Shown here: positions 20,940-31,879 of the stretch, one piece after another
How the letters are laid out: each line of letters opens with the position of its first letter
How positions within the stretch are numbered: position 1 is the first letter of the stretch
Assembly (NCBI GenBank): GCA_020086605.1
Contig: JACBWW010000016.1
Location: 16,343,512-16,407,511, forward strand
Source of the DNA: Lanius collurio
Taxonomy: Eukaryota > Chordata > Aves > Passeriformes > Laniidae
Reading direction: 5' to 3'
Length of the DNA stretch: 64,000 nucleotides
The notes under the pieces: generated by a model
Told to the model about the DNA's origin: nothing
The model's database searches: none
The model's input: only the letters and a program-made list of their open reading frames with translations
Position numbers and translations under genes: made by a program

Positions 20940-21110
20940 ACCTCCCTCCCCATAAAGCCAAGGCCCCAGGACAAGTCTCTAGAAAACACGTTACGGAGGA
21001 ACTGTCCTCCCGAAGAGAATCCCCATAGCCTAAACACCCACCTTAACCCTGCGCACCTGATTCATACTACGACAGGTCCCCGTAGCCAGCCCCCATGTTA
21101 TGTCCCCCCT
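20940..21110. promoter_or_regulatory. Weak candidate CNE
   Basis: CCATAAAGCC at 20950-20959, AACACGTTACGGAGG, CTCCCGAAG, CTGCGCACC, CTACGACAGG and CCCCGTAGCC give seven CpGs in about 120 bp of otherwise CpG-poor surroundings. It may belong with the following block. Confidence 0.35.
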
Positions 21111-21500
21111 CAGCACAGCTTTGCTCCGAAATCAGGCAGCACACTGCCTTTTAACGGCCAATAAAACTCGGAATTCTCCAGCAGGAAAAGCAGGGGAATT
21201 AATCAAATCGTGGATCTGCTGTGAATTACGTGCTCACCTCCCATCTGCCTGTTCAGCCAGCTCACCTTCCCCTCCCTGCCTGCAGCCCCTTCGGCTTGCG
21301 GCAGGAGGGAGCCTTTATGGCTGCGCCTGGAGCCCTTGCCATTTGTCGTGGGCTTAATACAAAATGTGTTAAACATACAGGAAATGGCCCAAATGTTACC
21401 GACACGTCTAGTTTGCTTGATTTGTTTCTTCTTTTCACGAGTGGCAGGGAGTGGTTGATTTAATTTGGAAATTGTGGGATCCAATGGCAGCTGGCCTTGT
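21111..21500. promoter_or_regulatory. Strong candidate CNE with HOX13/CDX-type words
   Basis: CCAATAAAA at 21158-21166 matches the HOX13-type consensus and TTTATGGC at 21314-21321 matches the CDX type. Other features are GGGGAATTAATCAAATCG, GTGAATTACGTGC, GGCTTAATACAAAATG, GTTAAACATACAGG and TTACCGACACGTC. CpGs are kept throughout. The composition contrasts with both flanks. A role as a developmental enhancer is inferred. Confidence 0.5.
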
Positions 21501-22449
21501 CCCCAAGATGGTCCTTCCTGAAAGCCTCGGCTAAGATGGTGCCCCTGGCTGAGTGTGCTGCTGGTGGCAATGATGCCTGTCACACCAAATGCCATCCCTG
21601 GTACTTTAGTGAGCTGGGGGTTTTTTTGAGGCTTCTCCCCAGGTGTTTCCACCAAACCCAGTCTCCCTCCTCTCTGAATGGCTGTTGCACCGCATGTCCA
21701 GTGATGGGGTCCATGTGCCTTTCCTTATGCTTTACTGTCTCCTCCCTGTCCCAGCATGGGGGCACCTTGGGCCTGGCCTGCCTCCATGACTTTTATTCCC
21801 ACCTTTGCCCCTCCCAGGACCTGCCGAGGACCTTGATGCCTCCAGGAGAGACATCTGCAGCTCTTTGGAGGGCCTCCATGTCAAAACATTGTTCCATCCA
21901 GAGCTGCTCTGCAGCCCTTTCTGTATGGTCACTCTTTGCGGTGTGTTGACTTGCTGAAGGCTTTGGGAGGCCTGGAGTCTGCTCTGTGCCACCTGTGAAA
22001 GTCAGAGGCAGTTAAGGGACTCAATAGTCACTCACAGTCAGGCTTCACTGAGTTCCCATCACTGCATGGATGTGGCTGGAGAGGAACTGCATGCTCTCGC
22101 CCATCCCAGCTGATGTGCCTGGGACCCAAATAAAGTCCTCTGAAGCAGCAAATGTGACCCTGGCTACCCAGCAGAAGTAGCTAGGATGGTTTTTTTCTGT
22201 GTGGTGGACACCAGTGGAGCCATTGCCGTGACTGTGGTGTGGACAGGCCCAGGGGAGCTGGAGCCATGGTGGGTGGTCAGGAGGGAGACTCTATAAACCC
22301 CATCAATCTCCTCCTCTGGCTCCCATACATCTGCTTGCAAAGGGAGGGGGAGGCAATAACCTGGCTATCCACTCACCATTGGCGCTTTGGGAGGTGGAAG
22401 GGGGAGGAAGGGGGGAAACGCCAGCCCCGATCCCTTGGCAACTGCGGGC
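21501..22449. other. Noncoding, no gene seen
   Basis: Ordinary sequence. The 150-codon plus frame at 21497-21949 is Cys/Ser/Leu-rich and unlike any family I recognise. No regulatory block could be supported. Confidence 0.55.
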
Positions 22450-22640
22450 TGAAATATTAACTGGAAGAATGTGCCCAAGACTTGGCCCCCACACTGGCCT
22501 GCTCCAGCACTGCCTCCTGGGGGGGAACAGGGAGGGGGCAGCCTGTTTGCACAGTCCAAGTGTCAACTAATTAATAGGAGTTTATAGGAACATTTCCAGG
22601 GCAGCTGGCTGAGGAGCATTGGGGGAAGCGCCCCACGTTT
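22450..22640. promoter_or_regulatory. Weak candidate CNE
   Basis: GAAATATTAACTGG near 22450 and TCAACTAATTAATAGGAG at 22562-22579 with TTTATAGGAACATTTCC. The AT core is only about 50 bp long. Confidence 0.3.
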
Positions 22641-23354
22641 CCTGAATCCCAGCCATCACCCAGTGCTCTTCAATGCATCTTGGAGAGACAGTAGCTGATT
22701 GGATGTGCTCGGGGGTCTGCATGACCAAAGTAGCTCAGCTGGTCACTGCATTGCTCCTTCCTGCCTATGCTGCCAACATGCAAAGGGGTGCCCATGGCTT
22801 GTTCTGCAGATCTCTTCATGAGGTGCACAAACATACTTCTCTTCCCAGAGTTGTAAACTCCCTGTTGCATGACCCAAATTGGTAAATTTGTTGATGTGTG
22901 TCCTACAGTAGTTCCCTGAGCACCCATGCTCGGTTGAGGAGCAGCAAGTTTCTGCTTTCTATCCTCCAGGGTACAGGTGTGGATGTGTCCATTCCAGACC
23001 ATAATTTCTCATGTCCTCTCAAACAATATAAAAGATGCTTCCTGGGAAGCACATATGCTCCCAACAGTGAATGTGCTGGGTGGTTCCCTCAGAGCACCTC
23101 TGTTGCTTCTTCTTGTATTGACATCAGTGAGAGGCTTTACTTGTAGATCTGTCCCAATGCATAGCATGTGCCTTGGGACAGCTCCGCTCCTGTGCTTCAC
23201 CTGGTCATGGTGTAGGGATCTTACAGAGGCAGTCAGGATGGAGCTGTCCTGGGGTAGGGAAGGGTGCAAGCTGGGGGAGGACCCTGAGGTGCCCCACAGA
23301 GAGTGAGGCCAGAGACCCATGCTCCAAGCATCCCTGAATCTAGGGCCTACCTGG
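22641..23354. other. Noncoding, no gene seen
   Basis: Ordinary sequence with short frames only. Confidence 0.6.
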
Positions 23355-23620
23355 CTGTGATCTTTGAACAAACCAATAAATGAAGTGTAATAACCAAAAC
23401 AGTGATTGTTTTCCTCACAGTAGCTGTGGAAATCTCTCCCGGGGGAGCATAAAGCTGCCAGCCTCAGGTTTTAGATCACAATCCCACTAACCTTCCTGTC
23501 CCCTGGGCAATAGTGTACTGCTGCTGCCCTCGGAGCTAGGCTCTATTTATTATATATACTGGCCTCTGTGTGTGGCGGTGTGTTCGTAAAGCCTGATTGA
23601 GCTGTAAGGAAAAGTGCACT
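23355..23620. promoter_or_regulatory. Candidate conserved noncoding element
   Basis: ACCAATAAATGAAGTGTAAT near 23370, AACAGTGATTGTTTTCC, TCTCCCGGGGGAGC, AGATCACAATCCCAC, CTCTATTTATTATATATAC at 23541-23559, and GTTCGTAAAGCCTGATTGAGC. The last resembles a HOX posterior TCGTAAA site. CpGs are kept in these words. No coding potential. Confidence 0.4.
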
Positions 23621-24021
23621 CAAGGGGAAGGAGGAGACAAATGCCTGATTTGGCCTTCCCTAAATATGGGCTTATAACCTCTGTGGGTTCTGCCAGAGGG
23701 TTCAAGTCGGTCATCCAGATGCAGCTCCCGCTGCACAAAGGTGTTCTTTGATAGTCGTCTTCCATGGAGGACCACAGCTGTCCCTGCCATTTTAACCACC
23801 CGGAGGTGCCCAAAGGGCTTCTGGAGCACAGCAGGACTTGGAACAGCTTTCTCTGAGCTGGTGTCTTGCCTTTTGCAAGGATCTGCAAAGTGCAGCTTGG
23901 GGAAATTGAGACCTCTGACCATGCAGATGCAGCTTGGAGCAGCCAGCAGATGGGACCCCAGCATGTCTGGGGATGCTGAGTCCAGAGCCTGCAAGGTGGT
24001 GTAGCCCCTGGATGATAATGA
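23621..24021. other. Noncoding, no gene seen
   Basis: Minus and plus frames overlap completely and neither shows domain features. Ordinary sequence. Confidence 0.55.
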
Positions 24022-24100
24022 ATCATTTCATGTGTGTCTGAAATGATAGTTATGTGTAGCCTGGACCAAAATCACCTGCAGGTGTTCACCTTCAGGTGAT
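24022..24100. promoter_or_regulatory. Paired palindromes including an E2-box near-palindrome
   Basis: ATCATTTCA (24022-24030) pairs with TGAAATGAT (24039-24047) as a perfect 9-bp inverted repeat. Then 24071-24100 is a 30-bp near-palindrome with ATCACCTG and CAGGTGAT at its ends, the perfect palindrome CACCTGCAGGTG at 24073-24084, and a further CACCTT plus CAGGTG at 24093-24098. CACCTG/CAGGTG are E2-boxes bound by ZEB and SNAI repressors and by bHLH dimers. The spacing suggests a composite binding platform, or simply a hairpin. Confidence 0.4.
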
Positions 24101-25069
24101 GGATGGAAAACCAGGTCAGCGTTGGAAGGACAGTGTTTTGATCTCCTAACTGTGCAGATCTTTGGCCCTGTGCATGGAAGAACCTCGTCAGGATGACAGA
24201 GATTAGCAGAGACCCATGTCCCATGCTGTTCAGCATCACTTGCGTGTGCCTTAGACCTTTACTGTTGCTGTGCTGGACAGGGGAGGATCCACAGAGAAAA
24301 CCTTGGCCAAAGAGGGAAGAGGGGATTCTACAGGACTGCTGTACTGGCTTGTGCGGTGTGTGTATCTGTGTACAGGTGTACACAAATATGCCCAGCAGTG
24401 CTCAGCTCTGTGTTACAGATCTGGTATTGCTCAACTCTGGGAGCAAATCTTCTGTGCCAGTGCCAGCAGCCATCTGGTGTGGATGGCTGAGGGTCACAGC
24501 ACTGCTGCTCCAGCCAGTGAGTCACTGTGGAGCTCAGCAGAGCCTTGACTGGACATTCCCATTTCACTTTGCCCAGTTTATCTGGTTTTATACAAATGTG
24601 AACTGAAGCTGTGATAAAACAGTAGACAAGATAGACTGGGCCCAGTCAATCTCCTGGGGAATGGCATGACCCAGGAAGGCCCCAAACAACAAGGAAGAAG
24701 ACACTGTTCTCTGCTCCAAAACCCCACTATGAGTTGACCATTGGCTGTAATTACCTCCAGGTTCTGGAAGCATTTACTCCTGGATCCGGGCTTGGTGTTC
24801 CAGAGCCATCTTCAGACCTACATCTCAAAGGTCACCTTCCTGATATGTCTGGCAGCAGGAATGCACTCCAGCAAACAATGTGGCTGGCAGCTGCTGGAGT
24901 CATCAGCATTTCCCTGCTTGTTTTGCTGTGGTTTCTACTGCAATGTCTTTGCTAGGTGAGAGCTCAGTACAGATTGACGTGGGAGCTGGAAGACTGGGAA
25001 TGACAAGGCTGCCCCAGCCAGTCAAGAAGGGGCACAGTGGTACAGTACAGACATAGTTACTCTTCATTG
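24101..25069. other. Noncoding, no gene seen
   Basis: Ordinary CpG-poor sequence with no recognisable repeat or element. Confidence 0.55.
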
Positions 25070-25400
25070 GGGTAAGAGAGAGCTATAAGATCTTTCATTT
25101 TCCAGGAATCTGCTCCCTCCCCCTACATTCAGCTTTCCTATATAATATTCCATGCTGTAGCCTATAAATGCTGCTCTGAGCCCACAGCCTGATTGAATTT
25201 GGAAGCCTTTGTTTACAGATGTCTGGCTGTACAGGGGTATTTATTGAATTTTCCATGAAATGTTGCTCCTCTAATGCTGTAAAGCACAAGCTGCCCACAT
25301 CAGAGGAGCTGCGTGTTAAGGGATCGGGTTTCGCAGAGATGCATTGCTCTCCCTCGACATCTTTTCCCCTGCCAGGGAAGGAAGGTGGGTGCTGGAGTCC
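25070..25400. promoter_or_regulatory. Candidate conserved noncoding element
   Basis: AT-leaning block with CCTATATAATATTCC, GCCTATAAATGC, TGATTGAATTTGG, CCTTTGTTTACAG (forkhead-like TGTTTAC) and GTATTTATTGAATTTTCC. CpGs are retained near the right end in GCTGCGTG, GGATCGGG, TTTCGCAG and CCTCGAC. A 61-codon plus frame covers part of it without domain features. Confidence 0.35.
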
Positions 25401-26309
25401 ATGAGCAGCAGGGATTTAAGGAGACTCTGACCCTTCAGAAGAGGAGAACTTTCTGTCTTGTGCTCCAGGGCTGGATGGTGCATTTGATCCTATGAGGCAG
25501 CAACTCCAGCCACATGCAGTGCAGCCTGGCCAGTGCTGAGGGCAGAGCAACCCTCTGCAGGGCACAGCAGCAGCCATGTCTGCTGGTGAGACTGCAGGTG
25601 GGTCTGATTTCGGGCTGTTACAAGTACTGAACTGGCTGTTGATGGCTCTGAAGAGACCTTGATGACAGACAAATGTCATCAGGGCTTTTTGTGCTTTCCT
25701 TTGAGGCCTGAATTGTTGGGAAACAGTCAAAATAGAGGATAATTTATTAAGATGTCTCTTTGGTTGCTATCCCTTCAGTCCATCTTTCCTTGCTCATTTG
25801 ATCTACTGGTGCTCCACAAGAAGAAGGCTCTTATCAGGAGAAGAAACAGGATTTTCTTACTGGGAGACCTTTGTGGAGCCCCTCAGAGCATCCCCTGACC
25901 TCAGTGTGTCATTTTTAACCTTTGTCTTGGGAGGGAAATGAGGGAGAGCCTGGTCTGTGAAGGACACATCCGGAACCTGCCATTCTTGCAGTGGTAGCTG
26001 GAGGAATGTGTCTTCCTTCCTCACGAGGGAAAGTACAAAACCATCTTGCAAAACTCTGGGTCAGGAGCCCCAGGATCTCTGATGTAAAATAAATGATTCT
26101 CGGGAGAGAGCATGTGTTCACCATGTTAGAAAAACAAGCCCCCTGCAAACAGCACATACCAAACTCTGCTCGGAGGAAGGGACTTCAAGGGTGGACGGAG
26201 GGAGCAGTTTGAGCATCAGAGCACAGCCTGCCCCCCTCTCTTGGGCTGGATCTTCATACTGGTCTGAGGAGGAGGCAGGAGGGATGGGGGCTTGTTTTCT
26301 CAGATTTGA
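25401..26309. other. Noncoding, no gene seen
   Basis: Ordinary sequence. A small AT-rich patch GGATAATTTATTAAG at 25737-25751 stands alone. Confidence 0.55.
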
Positions 26310-26470
26310 TTGGTTTATTTATGTTTGGTCCGGGCTCCCATCTGGTCCAACTTCAAACAGGGGCTGCCGCGAAGTGTGGAAGCCACCAAGAGAGAATCTG
26401 CAAACAACAGTTGTGCAAAGTATATAAATATTTCTGGACATAAAAATGACTGTGTCTGAGAAGGGATCAC
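26310..26470. promoter_or_regulatory. Weak candidate CNE
   Basis: GATTGGTTTATTTATG near 26308, GGTCCGGGC, CTGCCGCGAAG, CAAACAACAGTTGTGC and AGTATATAAATATTTC. About 150 bp combine AT-rich words and retained CpGs. Confidence 0.35.
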
Positions 26471-28149
26471 ATTGAGCTGTGGTGGAGGGTTCTCTGTCCT
26501 GCTTGAGATAAGTCCTGGAGACTGGCTGGAGCAAGGAGAAATATCTACAGTTTACATGTGCATGTGCAAAGCAGAACCAGGCCTGCTGAATGCTGCTATG
26601 CTGGACACTGCAAGGCAAGGAGAGGACAATGAGGAAGTCTGTCTGTGTGTTCCAGATATAATAGTCAGTGTGCAAAAATGTCCCGTGATTTGGGGGGCCA
26701 GAATTGGATTTCAGGCTTGTAACTTGTTGAAAAATCCAGCATGGTCTGTCTCAGCTCCCAAAATATAGCAGCTGCATTTGAAAAGTTTTATGCAGATGCT
26801 GGACATGAACCTTTAATTGAAGATAGGGAGAAAATCCAGTTCTGTTCACAATGGTATTTTGTGCTGTTTGAACAGGAACGAGTATCTGGGCCACCTTGAG
26901 CAATGCAACTGGGAGCTTCAGAACTGGCTGTTTGATTGTGAATCAGATTAGCTCAAAGAGTATAGTTTGGATGGCATTCCTTCAGGAAAAAACGGGCAAT
27001 GGCTGGTGTTATGCCTGGCCTAGACAATGTCTGAGTTGGTGATGCTGAAGAGGATGTGAAGGCTGTGCAGGGGAATTTGTAGCTTATGCTGCAATGGAGG
27101 GAACTGCGGACACCACTGAGGACAAAGAAATAGTGTCAGGGTAGAGAGGACAGAGCATGGTGGGAGGGGATGCTCAGATACAGGAGCAGTATATGGCATT
27201 CCTAGATGCACTTCTCAGTATTCAGCTAATGGTCCTTCCTTGTGAGAGGTAATGTGTATTTCTTGCTGGGATGAGGAGAGGGGCAAGGAGAGCACAGCCA
27301 CCTCTATAGACTCATTGATACATGTAGGAACATTTGGGGATGATGGGTCTTGTGGTATTTGCCTGGAGTGTGCCAGCCTCACACAAGGCATTCTCTGTGC
27401 CACGGTTCCCCTGAGGCTAAGATGTCCATTGACCTGTGACCCCAGGGACTGGAATCAAACCACAGGGGAGAAATCCAGCCAGGCTGTTTGTTCTCAGATC
27501 AGATGAAGAAGAATCCAAAAGCAGGTATTTCTTTAGTTGGGTCCTGGTCAGGAGATAGAGGGCTGTTCCAGAGCATTGAATTGAAATCTGGATGGTTTAT
27601 GTTCCCAGGATTCAGAAGTTTTAATCTCTAACTTTAAGATACCTCTTAACATTAGCACACCGGATGTGCCATAGGCAGCAGCATGCATTTGTCCCTCCCT
27701 CAGGGAGAGCCAGCTGCCAACTGCTAACCATGGACAGGAGTGACATGGTGCCTGGTTGGATGCTGTCCTTTCCTCTGCTGCAGAGCTGCCTGGTTGGTAT
27801 CCTAGCCTTGCTTCAAGAGGAACATGGCAACCAGAGCATAGACTCAGCCAAGGGAAGGCATGCAGCTCTACCCAGGCTTGGGGAGTGTTACAAACGTCAT
27901 CAGCAGCAAGGCAAAGCCAGAATGCCCCTTAGAAGCAGAGACAGTATGCTGAGATTCCCAATTTGCCCCTTTTCCTCTTAGCAGGGACCAGGATCAGCCC
28001 CATGTGAGCTCTAAACCCCACCAACCTGTGGTACAGGTCTGCTTCTCCAGGAGCTGTGACTCTCCTGCTGTGCAAGCACCCCCAGCTTCCCACATTGGGG
28101 CTCCCCAAAACTGGGAAGTTCACTGGGAAGATCTCAGAGTTGAATTCAG
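26471..28149. other. Noncoding, no gene seen
   Basis: Ordinary sequence. The part from 26640 to 26990 is somewhat AT-richer but gives no cluster of motifs that I would defend. Confidence 0.5.
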
Positions 28150-28420
28150 CTGTTTGAGATGGAGAGTGTCTAAAATACGTCCTGCCCACGCGGAGCCCTG
28201 GCCCAGCCACTGGCAGCCGCTCTCTGCAGCGGCCCTCAGTTAAACTTGATCCCTTGCTTTAAGGGGCTGCCTGGTACTTAGTGGAGACCATAAATAGCGA
28301 TTTATAAACGATCTTCACGCCGATTCCTCTGCCGCTGCTCAGACATCAAAGTCTATAATTCACGCCCTCCCGCGTCCTGAGCCTTGCAAAACCAGAGCCT
28401 TTGATGTGAGCCCCCCTCGG
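28150..28420. promoter_or_regulatory. Strong candidate CNE with inverted TCF/LEF sites
   Basis: ACATCAAAG (28343-28351) and CTTTGATGT (28399-28407) are exact 9-bp inverted copies, each containing the TCF/LEF core ATCAAAG/CTTTGAT. To the left CCATAAATAGCGATTTATAAACG (within 28288-28310) mixes HOX/CDX-like words with CpGs. TTCACGCCGATTCC, TTCACGCCC and CCCGCGTCC add retained CpGs. Taken together this resembles a Wnt-responsive developmental enhancer. That role is inference. Confidence 0.5.
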
Positions 28421-28620
28421 TACCTGCGTGCAGGGCCGGGCCTGGCTGGGCTGCGGGCATGTGCGCTGCATGCAGCAAGGCGCCAGGCCCACTCGGCCAG
28501 GCATTTTATAAGGTGTCTGCTGTCACTCAGCCTGTTCCTGAGCCTGTTATCCCCTTTGGCGGGGCCGCGTGGGACGGCTCTGGAACAATGGAAAAGGACC
28601 AGGGGGAGATTGCTGGGGGC
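28421..28620. other. CpG-rich shoulder
   Basis: About a dozen CpGs in 200 bp, including GGCCGGGCC, GCTGCGGGC, TGCGCTGC, GGCGCC, CTCGGCC and GGCGGGGCCGCGTGGGACGG. It is shorter than a typical CpG-island promoter. It could be the right part of the neighbouring element or a minor promoter for a noncoding transcript. Confidence 0.35.
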
Positions 28621-29449
28621 AGCGTCCAGAAAGCACCTGGCCTCTCCTTCCTCCCTTCCCCCCAGCACCTGCAAATTAATGGAAACTTCTCCTTCCAGTA
28701 GTGCTGCCTGTGCTGTTTAACAAGTCCAACTGCATGCTCCGAGGGCTAGAAACCAGCCTCACTTCTCGGGGTGCAGATGGCTCCCAGGATCCTTACCCAG
28801 CCCAACTATTCTTCAGGAAGGGGCAAACACTGGTGTGAGAATGATGTGGTGTGAACAGTCAGTGTTTATATGTAAGGTGGGACTAAAAAAGAGTTTCTGT
28901 AAGACGAACAATTTTCTCTTCCTCATACATGTGAAACTGCAAAATGGAGGCTCCATGCTGTGGTCAGGCTGAGCTCTAAGTGAGCTTTGTGGGACAGGTG
29001 TCCCTGGGCACGTATCACCAGCCTGGCAAGCTCTTCCTCTTTCTTCTGCCTCTTTCTACCTCTTGTTTTTTAGTTCCTGGAGCTACAGAGAGTAATTTCA
29101 AGATGTGAAACCAGAGCAGACTCTGGAGAAGGCCCACATCTGTGGTCACATCCCTCTTAAAACAAATGATTGTTCAACCGGAGCATGCTTGACTGTGGTA
29201 CCAAAGTGTTGTGAGAAGGGAGAGAGAGAGGACTTAGGTCTGTATCTCTGATCATCTTCATTACTGACAGTTCAGCCTCTTGGTCCCCACATGAGGGCCT
29301 GCAGGGTCAGGCACCAGAGCTGGATAAGTCACATGTAAAGCACAAATGAAACTCTGTCCATAAAAACGCTTCCTGGTGTGGTGTGAAATACTTTGTCTTA
29401 CAAGCCAGACACTGCAAAGTTGATAGAGGCATTTGGGGTATTGGGAGGA
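28621..29449. other. Noncoding, no gene seen
   Basis: Ordinary sequence with no recognisable exon, repeat or RNA gene. Confidence 0.55.
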
Positions 29450-29800
29450 TTTCAATGTATTTTGCAGCTGGGATGATTGTGGGTTTATTTATTTTATTTT
29501 AAGCTAATGTCTGTAGAAACGTATTGAGAGAGTCTTGCATATGCTGTAGGCTGGCAAGTGGGGAAGAAAGGGCATGAATCATGTCACTTGGCTCTGTATT
29601 TAATCATATCAAACTGGTTTGGTTCTCCAACAAGTCAACATATATTATCTGTGTAAAAAAGGCATTTTACAGGACTAGGAGTCTAAATATCATTTATAAA
29701 TATTTAATTCTACAAGTGATCTTTGCAAAAGAAGAATAGCTCTTCATTATCATACCTGTGTCTATTGAAATATCACCATTATTTATCATCCACTGTTGGT
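29450..29800. promoter_or_regulatory. Weak AT-rich candidate element
   Basis: TTTATTTATTTTATTTTAAGC (within 29483-29503), GTATTTAATCATATC, AACATATATTATCTG and ATCATTTATAAATATTTAATTC. It is AT-rich but nearly without CpG, so this could be neutral AT-rich DNA instead of a constrained element. Confidence 0.28.
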
Positions 29801-30584
29801 GCAGTGTCCCACTTGGGCCTGGAAGAGTTATTTTCTACTGGAGGCTACCACAGGACTGGTCTCATCCTTCTCCCCATGCAAGACACTGTTTGAAATGGAA
29901 CACGCTGCCCTGGCATGGGTCCCCTCTGCCCCAGCTGCACCACCGCAGCAGTGGGAGGGTCACACTATGGAGATGTTCAGTGACACACTGCCTAAGCTTG
30001 GGAGAGCATCATGCCATCAGGCTCCTTAACCTTAGCAACCAGAGCTGCCAAAACCCTCTTGGTCAAAGAGCTTTCGTGGAGCACTGGTCACCCATCTGGC
30101 TGTGAAAGTGCCCTGCTCTTCTGCTCCTATAGTTTCCAAAGTGAACCATAAAAAGCAGTGGCCTCCCCACTGATTCTGTCCCCTTCCCTGTGGCTTTCTG
30201 CCTGTTTAATCTCTCTGACATTCAGCCCAGCTTTGCCCTGCTCTGTTTTGACTCCTGACAAGCCTTTCAATTTGCTCTCCTCTCTGAAGAGCTGAGAAGC
30301 CATTGATAGCTCTCCCCCTGAATTATTGAACCTCAGTGTCGGGTTTCGGGCCCCAGGGAGCAGCCCCACACACCATTGATCTGTAAGGCTCAGGTTCATC
30401 CTCCTGCTGGCACACGCCTGTCCCTGGATCCCCAGGCAGACATGGCTCCCTGCATGCATGGCTTCTTGCTCTGCTATGGGAGGAGACTCCCATCTTTTAG
30501 GGACAGGGCTTTAAAAGATGATACCTTTGGGGTGTGCATCCTGCACCATCATCCTCCCTGTATTTGACAAGGATGGGAGAAGAC
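29801..30584. other. Noncoding, no gene seen
   Basis: Ordinary sequence. CCATAAA at 30146-30152 is isolated. No gene. Confidence 0.55.
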
Positions 30585-30685
30585 AGGCTTGTTCATGCCC
30601 ATTTTCCCATTTGTAACCAGTCTGACAGCTCAGGAACCTTGAGCCCTGTGTGTCCCCTTCTGTGAAACAGAGGTGTGCTGTCAAG
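30585..30685 (+). repeat. Possible MIR-like SINE fragment
   Basis: CCTTGAGCCCTGTGTGTCCCC followed by TTCTGTGAAACAGAGG (30638-30672) resembles the MIR core (CTGTGCCTCAGTTTCC then ATCTGTAAAATGGGG). The match is short and weak. Confidence 0.3.
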
Positions 30686-31289
30686 TTAGCACCAAGATCT
30701 TCTGTTAGAGCAGAAGGACAAAGGATTAGTTTGGTCAGAGCAGGGGAACCTCTGACTTTTCGTGGAGAAACAATCCTCCCTGGAGAAGACACAGTAACAG
30801 GGAATATCTCATTTAAACCCCACTGGTGTTTTGCCCCAGCTGACCAGGGCTTTCTTCTTGTCACTGCTGTGCAGGCTGATCAGAAAGCAGGCACCCTCTC
30901 ACACCAGAAATATCCTCAGTGTTTTCATACCCTGTAGTGAATTGTTTTCCAAAGACCATGGGAATGTTTCTTGACAGGCTGCTGAAGACTGATAGCGTTT
31001 TTCACCATATTTTCAACAGGAACATTATTCATCCCCTTTTTTCACTGCCATCCTTACAGGCACTGCATCATGAAAGGAAGCAGGGAGCTGGTAGCCCTCA
31101 CATGCCAGCCTGTGTCACCATGTGTGTCCCCCGGCACTGCTGGGCAGTGCTGGTTACCCAGGAGAGGACAGATTTCCCATACCCTGTCCCTCCCTTACCT
31201 AGACAGGGCATTTTTAGCACCTGGCCACTCTATGGTCCTTTTCCCAGAGGTTGGCAGGATGCAGGGGCATGGCAGGAGCCATAGTGCAA
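30686..31289. other. Noncoding, no gene seen
   Basis: Ordinary sequence with no supported feature. Confidence 0.55.
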
Positions 31290-31560
31290 ATGCATTTAAG
31301 TTGGGGGGAGGAAGGAAGGGCAAGTGTGGATTTTATTAAGTGATAACACATCTTCAAATCAGATTATGGGAAATTTTCGGGGGCACCTCAGCATTGATTG
31401 GCTGGGCCAGCATTGGCCAGGCTGTGTGGGAGCACATCGGAGCATGTGCAATCGGATCCCTTCCATTAGCCTGATCGATAGCCACCGTGGAGGGGGGGAG
31501 TGGGCAGGAGTGTGGACAAAACTGCATAAACATATACGCAGGAGCCAAGAAATCACATTA
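31290..31560. promoter_or_regulatory. Candidate conserved noncoding element
   Basis: GATTTTATTAAGTGATAAC, CAAATCAGATTATGGG, AAATTTTCGGGGGC, CAGCATTGATTGG, GTGCAATCGGATCC, TTAGCCTGATCGATAGCC and AACATATACGCAGG. Retained CpGs and homeodomain-like words are spread across about 230 bp. Confidence 0.38.
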
Positions 31561-31834
31561 CAGCCAAAGAATCCGAGCACAACATGGGTAACCCTTTCAC
31601 CCCAGCACCCAGGCCAGCATTAATGCTTTCAGGGCAGCCCTCTGTCTCCAGTGCTGGATCGGAGAATGACCAGGGTGTGGCTTGGAGTAGCAGTAGGAAG
31701 CACTAAAGCACCACTTCCCTGTGCCTGGCCTGCTGGAGGCCAGGTGTGTTTCTTTGGCTGCAAGGGGTCTGATGGCACATTCTCTCAAGTGCATGATGTG
31801 GTTGGGCACCAGAAGCGTGACCAGCCTGTGCATG
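31561..31834. other. Noncoding, no gene seen
   Basis: Ordinary sequence. Confidence 0.5.
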
Positions 31835-31879
31835 GTGTCCCCTCCAGTAGTGTCCCCTCCAGCGGTGTCCCCACCAGTT
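31835..31879 (+). repeat. 15-bp minisatellite, three copies
   Basis: Units GTGTCCCCTCCAGTA (31835-31849), GTGTCCCCTCCAGCG (31850-31864) and GTGTCCCCACCAGTT (31865-31879) lie head to tail. Because 15 is a multiple of three, every frame across it shows an apparent peptide repeat that has no protein meaning. Confidence 0.9.
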
